A stretch of 64,000 nucleotides of DNA from Herbiconiux oxytropis (lineage in GTDB: Bacteria > Actinomycetota > Actinomycetes > Actinomycetales > Microbacteriaceae). Below are positions 1 to 8,377 of this stretch, in pieces. How positions within the stretch are numbered: position 1 is the first letter of the stretch; every line of letters begins with the position of its first letter. The position numbers and the translations under genes are program-made. The stretch is taken from assembly GCF_024979315.1 (NCBI RefSeq), contig NZ_JANLCK010000003.1, positions 186,001-250,000 of the forward strand, written 5' to 3'. Under the pieces are notes generated by a model. It had not been told where the DNA came from, did no database searches, and was given only the letters and a program-made list of their open reading frames with translations.

Positions 1-1108
1 CGGCACTATCGCGCCACGAGAACGCCCGCGCGCGGTCGAGTCCCGAGATCGACAGCCGCCGTCGAAGGGAGGCGTCAGACGTGACGGCTTCGATGGCTGA
101 AGCGAGCTGCCCCGCATACGCATCCGGAGTCGTCCGGTCGACGACGAACGTCGAGCCCGCGGCGACCTCGAGGAGGGCAGGGACGTCGGCGTGGATGACG
201 GGGGTGCCGAAGTTGAAGGCCTCGATGAGCGGGAGGCCGAAGCCCTCGGCGAGGGAGGGGTAGACGAAGACGGTGGCGCGCTCGAGGGCCAGCGCGAGGT
301 CGCTGTCGCTCACGAAGCCCAGGACCTTGATGCGCGACGCATCGACTCCGGCAGCGGCGGCCACCGTGGCCACGTCGACGTCACCCCAGCCCTCAGGCCC
401 GGCGATCACGAGCGGGAGGTCACCGGTGCCGGGCAGCGAGAGCGCCTTGATGAGGGCGGCGAGTCCCTTCCGCGGCTCGAGGGTGCCCACGGCGAGGATG
501 TACTTCTCCGGCAGCCCGAGCGCCTCGATGCGGGCCTCCGGATCGGCCGGCAGTTGCAGCTCGTCGCTGACGGCCCCGCCGATCACGCGGATCCGGTCGC
601 CGAACTCGAAGTAGTGCGAGAGCTGCTCGGCCACGGCGTGCGTGGGCACCACGATGGCGTCGGCGTGCTTGGACGCACGCTTCGCCATGGCCTTGTGCCA
701 GGTGACCCCGCGGGGCGTGAGGGTCTGCGGATGCGTCCACGGCACCACGTCGTGGATCGTCACGGCCGTCTGCGTGCCGAGCTCGGCCCGCCGGTCGTGC
801 TTGCGCATGGGCGCGAGCAGGCTCGTGGCATGCACCATGCCGCCGCCCGATCCGCCGATGATGCCGTGTTGCCAGGCGGCGGACAGCTCACGCCGCGGCA
901 GGGTCGCGCGGTGCAGCCCTGCGAGCCCGGGCAGCTTGGCCGACAGCTCGTCGGCCTTCTCCTGCGGCACCGCCGAGATGACACCCTCGACGTCGCAGTT
1001 GCGCGGCGCCGTGGCGATCAGCTGGCGTGTGAGTTCGAGAGTGTAGCGACCGATTCCGCCTGGTACGGGGGCGACCAGCTGGTCGATGATCACCCGCAGC
1101 GTGGCCAT
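1..1108 (-). CDS. GT4-family glycosyltransferase, 3' end outside window
   Basis: Probable cytoplasmic GT-B fold, retaining glycosyltransferase that adds one sugar to a wall polysaccharide. The frame read leftward from ATG 1108 begins MATLRVIIDQLVAPVPGGIG and stays open to the window edge (about 369 codons). Donor-site motifs typical of GT4 are visible: GTLEPRKG near residue 205 and EGFGLPLIEA near residue 290. The ATG overlaps the rmlD stop by one base (TGATG), so the two are translationally coupled and this gene continues the rmlB-rmlD unit. Donor and acceptor sugars cannot be read from the sequence; proximity to rml genes makes rhamnose a guess only. The C-terminus is missing because of the window boundary, not because of a mutation. 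Confidence 0.88.
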   Translation of the reverse strand, partial: MATLRVIIDQLVAPVPGGIGRYTLELTRQLIATAPRNCDVEGVISAVPQEKADELSAKLPGLAGLHRATLPRRELSAAWQHGIIGGSGGGMVHATSLLAPMRKHDRRAELGTQTAVTIHDVVPWTHPQTLTPRGVTWHKAMAKRASKHADAIVVPTHAVAEQLSHYFEFGDRIRVIGGAVSDELQLPADPEARIEALGLPEKYILAVGTLEPRKGLAALIKALSLPGTGDLPLVIAGPEGWGDVDVATVAAAAGVDASRIKVLGFVSDSDLALALERATVFVYPSLAEGFGLPLIEAFNFGTPVIHADVPALLEVAAGSTFVVDRTTPDAYAGQLASAIEAVTSDASLRRRLSISGLDRARAFSWRDSA

Positions 1109-1959
1109 CAGTCTCCAAATACTCCCGAGGAAGCCGCCTCATGGAGGGCGGCACGCCAGTCGCGCATGGGATCCAGGCCTGCTCGGGACCACGCGTCGTG
1201 TCCGAGCACGGAGTACGCGGGACGCGGGGCAGGACGGACGAACTGCGAACTGTCTGTCGGCTCGACCTTAGCAGGGTCGAGTCCGGCTTCCTGAAAGGTT
1301 GCCTGGGCGAGATCGAACCAGGATCCCTGGCCCGAATTCGTGCCGTGGTAGACCCCGGCCGGCGCGTCCGAGTCGGCCAGCAGCACGAGCTGGCGGGCCA
1401 GGTCGGCCGTCCAGGTGGGCTGCCCGACCTGGTCGGCGACCACCGTGACGGAGTCGCGCTCGCGGCCGAGGCGCAGCATCGTGGCGGGGAAGTTGTTGCC
1501 GTGCCGGCCGTACAGCCAGGCCGTGCGCACCACGTAGCCCCGTGCAGGGTTCAGGCGCAGCACGGCCTCCTCGCCGAAGGCCTTCGTGCGGCCGTAGGCG
1601 TTGAGCGGATCGCGCGGCTCGTCTTCGGGGTAGGGCGTCGTGGCCGAGCCCTGGAAGACGTAGTCGGTCGAGATCTGGAGGAGGGCCGCACCGGTGGCCG
1701 CCGTCGCCGCCGCGAGCGTGGCGGGGCCGACCCCGTTCACGAGCTGGGCGGTCTCCTCGTCGGTCTCCGCCGCATCCACCGCGGTGTAGGCGGCGCAGTT
1801 GAAGACCACGTCGATGCCCGAGACGGCGGCGGCCACGGCCTCGGCGTCGGTGATGTCGAGCTCGGCGCGGGTGAGCGCCACGACGTCGCGGCCCGTGAGG
1901 GCCTCCTGCAGGTCACGGCCGAGCATGCCGGCGGCGCCGGTGATGAGATAGCGCGTCAT
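1108..1959 (-). CDS. rmlD: dTDP-4-dehydrorhamnose reductase
   Basis: Last enzyme of dTDP-L-rhamnose synthesis: NAD(P)H-dependent reduction of dTDP-4-dehydro-L-rhamnose in the cytoplasm. The 283-residue length is normal for RmlD. An N-terminal Rossmann motif GAAGMLG lies at residues 8-14, STDYVFQG around 97-104, and the SDR catalytic pair is in YGRTK (Tyr122, Lys126). It lies 30 nt downstream of rmlB on the same strand and overlaps the following GT4 gene by one base. RmlC and RmlA are encoded 13 kb away on the other strand, so the rml pathway is complete in this window but split. Alternative SDR functions are unlikely given the pairing with rmlB. Confidence 0.95.
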   Translation of the reverse strand: MTRYLITGAAGMLGRDLQEALTGRDVVALTRAELDITDAEAVAAAVSGIDVVFNCAAYTAVDAAETDEETAQLVNGVGPATLAAATAATGAALLQISTDYVFQGSATTPYPEDEPRDPLNAYGRTKAFGEEAVLRLNPARGYVVRTAWLYGRHGNNFPATMLRLGRERDSVTVVADQVGQPTWTADLARQLVLLADSDAPAGVYHGTNSGQGSWFDLAQATFQEAGLDPAKVEPTDSSQFVRPAPRPAYSVLGHDAWSRAGLDPMRDWRAALHEAASSGVFGD

Positions 1960-1989
1960 AGGGCTGTGTCTCCTGTAGGTGGGCCGGCT

Positions 1990-2976
1990 TCAGACCAGGG
2001 CGGCGCGGGCCTTGAGGGGCTCCCACCACTGCCGGTTGTCGCGGTACCACTGCACCACGTCGGCGAGACCCTGCTCGAACGGCACGAGGGGCTCGTAGCC
2101 GAGCTCGGCCTTGATCTTCGAGATGTCCACCGAGTAGCGGAGGTCGTGGCCGAGACGGTCGGCCACGCGGTCGACGTAGTCCCAGTCCTTGCCGGTGGCG
2201 TCCAGCAGCAGCTGGGTGAGCTCCTTGTTGGTGAGCTCGGTGCCGCCGCCGATGTTGTAGATCTCGCCGGCGCGGCCCTTCGTGAGCACGAGGGCGATGC
2301 CGCGGGTGTGGTCGTCGACGTGGAGCCAGTCGCGGATGTTGTTGCCCTCGCCGTAGAGGGGGACGTGCTTGTCGTCGATGAGGTTGGTGACGAACAGCGG
2401 GATGACCTTCTCGGGGAAGTGATAGGGCCCGTAGTTGTTCGAGCAGCGCGTGATCGACACGTTCATGCCGTGCGTGCGGTGGTAGGAGCGCGCGAGCAGA
2501 TCGCTGCCGGCCTTCGATGCCGAGTAGGGCGAGTTCGGCTCGAGCGGGCGGTCCTCGGCCCACGAGCCCTCGGCGATGGAGCCGTAGACCTCGTCGGTGG
2601 AGACGTGCACGAAGCGCGGCAGGTTGTTGCGGAGCGCTGCGTCGAGCAGCTGCTGCGTGCCGAGCACATTCGACTCCACGAAGATCGACGCGTCGCGCAC
2701 GGAGCGGTCGACGTGCGACTCTGCAGCGAAGTGCACCACGGCGTCGAGGCCGGGGAACAGGTCGTCGAGCAGTTGGCCGTTGCGGATGTCGCCGTGCACG
2801 AAAGTGAGACGCGGGCTGTCCTTGACGGGCAGCAGGTTGTCGAGGTTGCCCGAGTAGGTCAGGGCGTCGAGAACGACCACCTCTGCTCCCTCGAGGCCCG
2901 GATAGGCGTCTTCGAGCGTGCGGCGGACGAAGTTGGAGCCGATGAAACCGGCTCCGCCGGTGACAAGAATCTTCAT
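1990..2976 (-). CDS. rmlB: dTDP-glucose 4,6-dehydratase
   Basis: Extended SDR enzyme converting dTDP-D-glucose to dTDP-4-dehydro-6-deoxy-D-glucose, the branch point for rhamnose and 4-amino-dideoxy sugars. It has 328 residues, the usual length. Visible motifs are TGGAGFIG (6-13), STDEVYG (126-132, carrying the catalytic Asp/Glu region) and YSASK (151-155). The ATG at 2976 follows a purine-rich GAGGAG whose core lies inside the palindrome GGAGAACTCC, so leader folding could mask the ribosome site. A TACAAT hexamer on this strand (3012-3017) is a plausible -10. It is first in a unit rmlB-rmlD-GT4 and is divergent from gtrA. Its product could also feed the WecE-like aminotransferase at 7203. Confidence 0.96.
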   Translation of the reverse strand: MKILVTGGAGFIGSNFVRRTLEDAYPGLEGAEVVVLDALTYSGNLDNLLPVKDSPRLTFVHGDIRNGQLLDDLFPGLDAVVHFAAESHVDRSVRDASIFVESNVLGTQQLLDAALRNNLPRFVHVSTDEVYGSIAEGSWAEDRPLEPNSPYSASKAGSDLLARSYHRTHGMNVSITRCSNNYGPYHFPEKVIPLFVTNLIDDKHVPLYGEGNNIRDWLHVDDHTRGIALVLTKGRAGEIYNIGGGTELTNKELTQLLLDATGKDWDYVDRVADRLGHDLRYSVDISKIKAELGYEPLVPFEQGLADVVQWYRDNRQWWEPLKARAALV

Positions 2977-3028
2977 GGTGGGGGAGTTCTCCTCGAGTGT
3001 GGTCGCACCCGATTGTAGCCGCAGCCCC

Positions 3029-3034
3029 TAGAGT
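3029..3034 (+). promoter_or_regulatory. -10 hexamer of leaderless gtrA operon
   Basis: TAGAGT with exactly six bases before GTG 3041, placing the transcription start on or next to the start codon. No clear -35 and no Shine-Dalgarno sequence fit this start. Confidence 0.5.
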
Positions 3035-3040
3035 GACCAC

Positions 3041-3517
3041 GTGACACAGGCCGGCGAGGAGGACAGCGACTCCCGGCCCGGCCTTCTGCTGAGGCTCGTG
3101 AAGGACCAGCGGGTCGCGTTCCTGCTGGTGGGCGGCTTCAACACGGCCTTCGGTTTCGTGCTCTTCGTGGCCTTCGATCTCACGGTCGGGCGGTGGCTCG
3201 ACACCACGGTCAACGAGACGATCGGATCGCTCGGCACCCTCTTCTGCGCCCACGTCATCGGCGTGCTGATCGCGTTCGTGCTCTACCGCCGCTTCGTGTT
3301 CGTGGTGCACGGCCACGTGCTCCGCGACCTCGCCCGGTTCTGGAGCGTCTATCTCGTCTCGATCAGCATCAACGCCGTCGTGCTGCCCGTGCTCGTGAAC
3401 ATCGGCTGGAACCGGATCCTCGCCCAGCTGTCGATCCTCGTGGTCACGGTGGCCATCAGCTACTTCGGGCACAAGCGGTTCTCCTTCCGCCGCACCGAGA
3501 AGGAGGAGCAGTCCTGA
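3041..3517 (+). CDS. GtrA-family membrane protein (polyprenyl-linked sugar flippase)
   Basis: Small integral membrane protein (158 aa) of the GtrA/DPMS-associated family, about four transmembrane helices. Family members are thought to flip polyprenyl-phosphate-linked monosaccharides. The sequence shows the family pattern FLLVGGFNTAFGF near residues 26-38, a central HVIGVLIAFVLYRRFVF and a C-terminal SYFGHKRFSFR. The GTG start is supported by the -10-like TAGAGT six bases upstream rather than by a ribosome site. The stop overlaps the next ATG by one base. It heads a tightly packed six-gene operon that also contains a GtrB-like transferase, which is the usual functional partner. Confidence 0.9.
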   Translation: MTQAGEEDSDSRPGLLLRLVKDQRVAFLLVGGFNTAFGFVLFVAFDLTVGRWLDTTVNETIGSLGTLFCAHVIGVLIAFVLYRRFVFVVHGHVLRDLARFWSVYLVSISINAVVLPVLVNIGWNRILAQLSILVVTVAISYFGHKRFSFRRTEKEEQS

Positions 3518-4353
3518 TGCCCAAGCTCTCCGTCGTGATCCCCGCGTTCCAGAACGCCGCCTACATCGAGGCCACCATGCGATCCGTTCTGAGCCAGGAC
3601 CACGACGACTTCGAGCTCGTGGTCGCCGACCACTCGTCGACGGATGCGACGCCGCAGCTGCTCGAGAAGTACGCGGCCGACCCGCGGGTGCGGCTGCTCA
3701 CCACCCCCACCGGCGGCGGTGCCGAGGCGAACTGGCGCCGTGTCTCGGAGGCGGCAACGGGGGAGTACCTCAAGCTCCTCCCCGGTGACGACGTGCTCTA
3801 CCCCGGCGCCCTCCGCGCGCACTCCGAGGCGCTCGACGCGCATCCGGGGGTCGTGCTCGTGTCGAGCCCGCGTGACATCGTGGATGCGAGGGGCCGCGTC
3901 ACCATCCGCGACCGCGGCCTGCAGGGCGTGGCCCGCCGGGTGCAGCCGGGCGTCGAAGCCGTGCGCACGACGGTGCGGAAGGGCACGAACGTGTTCGGCG
4001 AGCCCGGCTGCGTCACGATGCGCCGCGCCGTGCTCGAGGAGGCCGGTGGGTGGGACGCCCGCTTCCCCTACCTGATCGACCAGACCGGCTACACGAAGGT
4101 CCTGCTCCGCGGCGACTACCTCCCGGTCGACCGCACGCTCGCCGCCTTCCGGGTGAATGACACCCAGTGGAGCGTGGCGCTGATGGACGACCAGGCCGCC
4201 CAGGCACGGGCCTACCACCGCTGGTGCCACGAGGAGGCGCCCGAGACGATCACCGAGGCCGACGTGCGGCTCGGCGATCGGCGTGCGTCGGTGATGGCGC
4301 TCGCCCGCCGCGCCTACTACGCGCTCAACAGCCGCGGCATGAAGGCCGAGTGA
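3517..4353 (+). CDS. GT2-family glycosyltransferase
   Basis: GT-A fold inverting glycosyltransferase of 278 residues. It starts MPKLSVVIPAFQNAAYIEAT, has the nucleotide-binding VVADHSSTDATP near residues 33-44 and a metal-site GDDVLYP around 88-94. The chosen ATG at 3517 sits behind AAGGAGGAG, an excellent ribosome site, and overlaps the gtrA stop (TGATG). An in-frame extension to 3193 would run inside gtrA in another frame and is rejected. Being between a GtrA flippase and a GT-C-like enzyme, it probably builds or extends the lipid-linked decoration, but its sugar is unknown. Confidence 0.88.
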   Translation: MPKLSVVIPAFQNAAYIEATMRSVLSQDHDDFELVVADHSSTDATPQLLEKYAADPRVRLLTTPTGGGAEANWRRVSEAATGEYLKLLPGDDVLYPGALRAHSEALDAHPGVVLVSSPRDIVDARGRVTIRDRGLQGVARRVQPGVEAVRTTVRKGTNVFGEPGCVTMRRAVLEEAGGWDARFPYLIDQTGYTKVLLRGDYLPVDRTLAAFRVNDTQWSVALMDDQAAQARAYHRWCHEEAPETITEADVRLGDRRASVMALARRAYYALNSRGMKAE

Positions 4354-4355
4354 CC

Positions 4356-6143
4356 ATGAGCATCCTCCAGGCCCGCTGGCTGCCCTACGCCGTCGCCGCC
4401 CTCGTGGCGCTCGCCGCCACCTGGTACGGCCTCGACCTCTGGAACCTCGACTGGCGGGTGCCGCTCTACTACTCCGGCGACGCCCTCGCGGTGGCCTCGC
4501 ACTTCAAGACCGTGATCGAGACGGGCTGGTTCACCCACCAGTCCGCGCTCGGAGCCCCCTACGGCCAGTTCTACGGCGACTACCCGCAGGCCGACAATCT
4601 GCACTTCATCGCGGCGAACCTGCTGCGGGTGTTCACGGGCGACTTCGGCGTGCTCATGAACGTCTACTTCGTGATCGGCTTTCCGCTCGCCGCCGTCACC
4701 GCGCTGTGGTTCCTCCGGCTCGTGGGGGTCGGCCGGGTGCTCGGAGTGGCGCTCGCCGTGGCCTTCGCCATCGCGCCGTATCACTTCATCAAGGGCGAGG
4801 GCCACCTCTTCCTCGCCACCTACTTCGTGGTGCCGCTGGCCCTCGGCGTCATCTACAAGGTGGCGGTGGGTCAGCCGCTCTGGTCGCGTCGCATCCCGAG
4901 CGGCCGCAACCTCGCCACGGTCGGCACGCTCGTGCTGCTCGGCACGGCGTCGAGCTACTACTCGGTCTTCGTGGCGCTCGTGCTCGCGATCGTGGGCGTC
5001 GCCAAGCTGTGGCAGACGAAGGCCTGGCGCGCGTTCTTCGGAGCGGCGGCGGCCGGGCTCGTGATCGCCGGCACCATGGCGGTCAACCTGCTGCCGAGCA
5101 TCCTGTTCCGGCTGGCCAACGGCGTGAACGAGGCCGTGCTCGTGCGGAGCCCGCCCGAGGCCGAGCTCTACTCGTTCAAGCTCTCGTCGCTGCTGCTTCC
5201 CGTGCCCGGGCACCGCTTCGGGCCGTTCGCCACGCTCCGCCAGCTCTACGACGAGTCGTACCCGCTGCCCTCGGAGGCACCCGCGCTCGGGCTGATCGCG
5301 GCGGCCGGATTCGTGGCGCTCGTGGTCGTGGCGGTGTACTTCCTGCTCACCGCGGGGCGCACCGGATGGCGTGCTCCCGAGTCGCAGACGAACCGGCTCG
5401 CGGTGCTGTCCGGGCTCGCGCTCGTGACCTTCCTCTTCGGCACGGTGGGCGGGCTCTCGACGCTGCTGTCGTTCGTGAACTTCCCCATCCGCTCGTGGAA
5501 CCGCATCGCCATCCTGCTCGCGCTGCTCGCCCTCGCCGCCGTGGGACTGCTGCTCGGGCGCGTGCTCGAACGGCTCTCCGAGCGGTGGGCGGTGCGCCGC
5601 CCCGCACCCCGGAGGCTCGCCGCAGGGCTCACGGGAGCGGTCGCGGTGCTCCTCGTGGCGCTCGCGGTCTGGGACCAGATCCCGCCCGTCGACCCCGCGG
5701 CGCGGGCGGCGACCGTGGCCACGTTCGACTCGGATCGCGACTTCGTCGAGCGCATCGAGGCCACCTCGGAGCCCGGCTGCCTGATCTACCAGCTGCCCTA
5801 CATCGCATTCCCCGAGTCGCCTCCGGTGAACGGCGTCACCGACGCCGACCAGCTGCGCATGTTCCTGCACTCGGATGCGCTCCGCTGGTCGGCGGGCGGC
5901 ATCAAGGGGCGGGCGCCGGTCGATGACGTGGGCGCGCTCGCCTCGCTCCCCGTGCCCGCCATGCTGACCGCCTTCCGCGACCTAGGCGTGTGCGGCGTCG
6001 TGCTCGACCGGGCGGCCTTCGCCGACGGCGGGTCGACCCTGCTCGCACAGCTCGTGGCGATCACGGGCATCGACGCCACCGCGGGCCGCGACGCGTTCTC
6101 GTCCGACGACGAGCGCTTCGTCTACGTTCGGCTGCCCGCGTGA
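4356..6143 (+). CDS. Polytopic GT-C-like membrane protein
   Basis: Integral membrane protein of 595 residues with roughly ten hydrophobic helices and a C-terminal extracytoplasmic-looking domain of about 130 residues. After the first helix comes an acidic loop with YYSGD, followed by aromatic-rich FYGDYPQADNLHF. This arrangement is typical of GT-C transferases that use polyprenyl-phosphate sugars at the outer membrane face. I do not recognise a named family, so the GT-C call is inference from topology and position. The start is ATG 4356, two bases after the GT2 stop; an in-frame GTG at 4350 overlapping that stop is the alternative. Its place between GtrA and a GtrB-like enzyme matches the type-specific transferase slot of gtr cassettes. 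Confidence 0.7.
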   Translation: MSILQARWLPYAVAALVALAATWYGLDLWNLDWRVPLYYSGDALAVASHFKTVIETGWFTHQSALGAPYGQFYGDYPQADNLHFIAANLLRVFTGDFGVLMNVYFVIGFPLAAVTALWFLRLVGVGRVLGVALAVAFAIAPYHFIKGEGHLFLATYFVVPLALGVIYKVAVGQPLWSRRIPSGRNLATVGTLVLLGTASSYYSVFVALVLAIVGVAKLWQTKAWRAFFGAAAAGLVIAGTMAVNLLPSILFRLANGVNEAVLVRSPPEAELYSFKLSSLLLPVPGHRFGPFATLRQLYDESYPLPSEAPALGLIAAAGFVALVVVAVYFLLTAGRTGWRAPESQTNRLAVLSGLALVTFLFGTVGGLSTLLSFVNFPIRSWNRIAILLALLALAAVGLLLGRVLERLSERWAVRRPAPRRLAAGLTGAVAVLLVALAVWDQIPPVDPAARAATVATFDSDRDFVERIEATSEPGCLIYQLPYIAFPESPPVNGVTDADQLRMFLHSDALRWSAGGIKGRAPVDDVGALASLPVPAMLTAFRDLGVCGVVLDRAAFADGGSTLLAQLVAITGIDATAGRDAFSSDDERFVYVRLPA

Positions 6144-7213
6144 TAACTTCTCATCCCGTGGGCTCCAGCGATCCGGTCGATTCCACGGTGTACTCGATCA
6201 GCGTGGTCGTGCCCGTGTACCAGGGCGAGCGCACCCTCGAGTCCGTGGTGGCCGAGCTCGTGCCCTACACGCGCGGCGCCGTCACGCCCGAGGGCATGGC
6301 GTACCGCATCTCCGAGGTCATCCTCGTGCACGACAACGGGCCCGACCACTCCGACACCGTGATGCGGCGGCTGGAGGCGGAGCATCCGTTCGTGAGCATC
6401 ATCTGGCTGAGCCGCAACTTCGGCCAGCACGCGGCCACGATCGCCGGGATGGCCGCCTCGCGCGGGCGCTGGATCCTGACGATGGACGAGGACGGCCAGC
6501 ACGATCCCGCCTCGATCGGGGAGTTCCTCGACACGGCCACCCGCGAGCGCGCCGGTGTGGTCTACGCGCGCTTCACCAACGAGCGCCCCCACGGCTTCCT
6601 GCGCAACGCCGCGTCGAAGGGCTCGAAGCGCATGATGCGCACGGCCTTCAATCTCCCGGATGCCAGCCAGTTCCAGAGCTACCGGCTCGTGCGCGGCGAC
6701 GTGGGGCGGAAGCTCGCCTCGTTCGCCGCCACGGGGGTGTACCTCGATGTCGCGCTGTCGTGGGTGACCAACCGGGTGGCGACCGCGCCCACCGTGCTGC
6801 GCTCCGCCGACGGCCGGGTGTCGGGTTACTCGCTGACGGCGCTCTTCGCCTACTTCTGGCGCATGGTGCTCACGAGCGGCACGTCCGGGCTCCGCGCGGT
6901 GAGTGTGCTCGGCGGCGTGATCGCGCTGTTGGGGCTCGCCGTGGTCGTCTACGTGGTGGTGAATCCCACCGTGGGGTCCGATCCCGAGGCCGCCGGCTGG
7001 GCGTCGCTGATCGTGACGCTGCTGCTCTGCTCGGGCGCCATCCTGGTGTCGCTCGGCGTGATTGCGGAGTACATCGGGGTGTCGCTCAACGTGGCCATGG
7101 GGCGCCCACTGTATCTCGTCGTCGACGATCCGGAGACGATCATGCCGGACGACGACACGCACGACGACGACGCACACGACGAGCGGACGGACTCTCAGCC
7201 TGGTGAACGATGA
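6140..7213 (+). CDS. GtrB/ArnC-like polyprenyl-phosphate glycosyltransferase
   Basis: GT2 protein of about 357 residues. The N-terminal catalytic domain has SVVVPVYQGERTLESVV, WLSRNFGQHAATIAGM and the metal motif TMDEDGQHDPAS. Two C-terminal membrane helices follow (around residues 250-315), the layout of GtrB, ArnC and DPM-like enzymes that load a sugar onto undecaprenyl phosphate. The start is uncertain: GTG 6140 overlaps the preceding stop by four bases, GTG 6158 is the in-frame alternative. The tail after the last helix is a low-complexity Asp/His run (DDDTHDDDAHDE), unusual and possibly metal-binding. It overlaps the aminotransferase gene by 11 nt, suggesting that the loaded sugar is the amino sugar made there. 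Confidence 0.88.
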   Translation: MITSHPVGSSDPVDSTVYSISVVVPVYQGERTLESVVAELVPYTRGAVTPEGMAYRISEVILVHDNGPDHSDTVMRRLEAEHPFVSIIWLSRNFGQHAATIAGMAASRGRWILTMDEDGQHDPASIGEFLDTATRERAGVVYARFTNERPHGFLRNAASKGSKRMMRTAFNLPDASQFQSYRLVRGDVGRKLASFAATGVYLDVALSWVTNRVATAPTVLRSADGRVSGYSLTALFAYFWRMVLTSGTSGLRAVSVLGGVIALLGLAVVVYVVVNPTVGSDPEAAGWASLIVTLLLCSGAILVSLGVIAEYIGVSLNVAMGRPLYLVVDDPETIMPDDDTHDDDAHDERTDSQPGER

Positions 7214-8369
7214 CATCCTCTTCAGCCGCCCGTTCCGGGCGCCCGGGGAGCTCGGCAACCTCGACGCCGTCCTGAGCTCGGACCACGCCCACGGCGACGG
7301 GGCGTTCACCGCCTCCGCCTCCGCGCGTCTGCGAGAGCTCACCGGTTCGCCGGCGCTGCTCACCACGTCGTGCACCCACGCTCTCGAGCTCGCGGCGCTG
7401 CTGCTGGAGATCGGGCCGGGCGACGAGGTCGTGCTGCCCTCCTTCACGTTCTCGTCGGCCGCGATCGCCGTCGTGGCACGCGGTGCCGTCCCGGTCTTCG
7501 CCGACCTCGACGAGACGACGGGCAACATCGATCCCGAGAGCCTCGCGGCCGCCATCACGTCGCGCACGCGCGCGGTGACGGTGATGCACTACGGCGGAGT
7601 GCCGGTGGATCTCGCGGCGGTGGAGGCGGTCACGCGACCGGCGGGCATCCCGATCGTGGAGGACAACGCGCACGGTCTCGGCGGCCTGACCCTCGACGGC
7701 CGCCGGCTCGGCACGGTGGGGGCCTTCGGCACCCAGAGCTTCCACGACACCAAGAACGTGCACTGCGGCGAGGGCGGTGCGCTGCTCGTGAACGAGGGCC
7801 GCTATCTCGAGCGTGCCGAGATCCTGCGCGAGAAGGGCACCAACCGGGCCAGGTTCCTGCGCGGCGAGATCGACAAGTACACCTGGCAGGATGCCGGTTC
7901 GAGCTACCTGCCGAGCGAGCTCAACGCGGCCGTGCTGGATGCGCAGCTCGCGGCGTTCGACGAGATCCAGGCGAATCGCCTGCGGGTGTGGGCGGGGTAC
8001 GCGGCCGGTCTCGCACCGTGGGCCGCCGAGAACGGTGTGCGCCTGATGTCGGACGACCGGGCGCTGCGGCACACCTCGCACCTGTTCTGGCTGCAGCTGC
8101 CCACCGAAGCCGCCCGTGATGGGCTCCTCGCGCACCTGCGCACCCTCGGCATCCGTGCCGCCTTCCACTACGTGCCCCTGCACTCGAGCCCCGCGGGCCG
8201 CCGGCTGGGCCGCACCGCGGGCACCGGGGCGGATGCGGCCGTGCTCGAGCGCACCGACCGCTTCGCCTCGCACCTCGTGCGCCTGCCGCTCTGGGCGGGC
8301 CTCACCGACGCCCAGGTGGAGCGCGTGGTCGCCGGAGTGCGCTCCTATACACTTGACCCGACGAAATAG
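7203..8369 (+). CDS. WecE-like dTDP-4-dehydro-6-deoxyhexose aminotransferase
   Basis: DegT/DnrJ/EryC1-family, PLP-dependent sugar aminotransferase of 388 residues, expected to convert a dTDP-4-keto-6-deoxyhexose to the 4-amino sugar in the cytoplasm. The PLP-binding lysine is Lys184 in SFHDTKNVHCGEGGAL, a close match to the WecE/RffA signature. EDNAHGLG around 153-160 supplies the PLP-ring aspartate region. GTG 7203 is used; the gene begins inside the end of the GtrB-like gene. The substrate would come from RmlA/RmlB, optionally after epimerisation by the RmlC-like neighbour. The stereochemistry of the product (Fuc4N-like or viosamine-like) cannot be decided by eye. Confidence 0.9.
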   Translation: MNDDILFSRPFRAPGELGNLDAVLSSDHAHGDGAFTASASARLRELTGSPALLTTSCTHALELAALLLEIGPGDEVVLPSFTFSSAAIAVVARGAVPVFADLDETTGNIDPESLAAAITSRTRAVTVMHYGGVPVDLAAVEAVTRPAGIPIVEDNAHGLGGLTLDGRRLGTVGAFGTQSFHDTKNVHCGEGGALLVNEGRYLERAEILREKGTNRARFLRGEIDKYTWQDAGSSYLPSELNAAVLDAQLAAFDEIQANRLRVWAGYAAGLAPWAAENGVRLMSDDRALRHTSHLFWLQLPTEAARDGLLAHLRTLGIRAAFHYVPLHSSPAGRRLGRTAGTGADAAVLERTDRFASHLVRLPLWAGLTDAQVERVVAGVRSYTLDPTK

Positions 8370-8377
8370 GGGTTGCA

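Noticed and set aside
1141-3018. Long open frame of 625 codons opposite rmlD/rmlB
   Set aside because: Antisense shadow of high G+C coding DNA; Val/Gly/Arg/Glu-rich with no domain, while the opposite strand encodes clear RmlB and RmlD.
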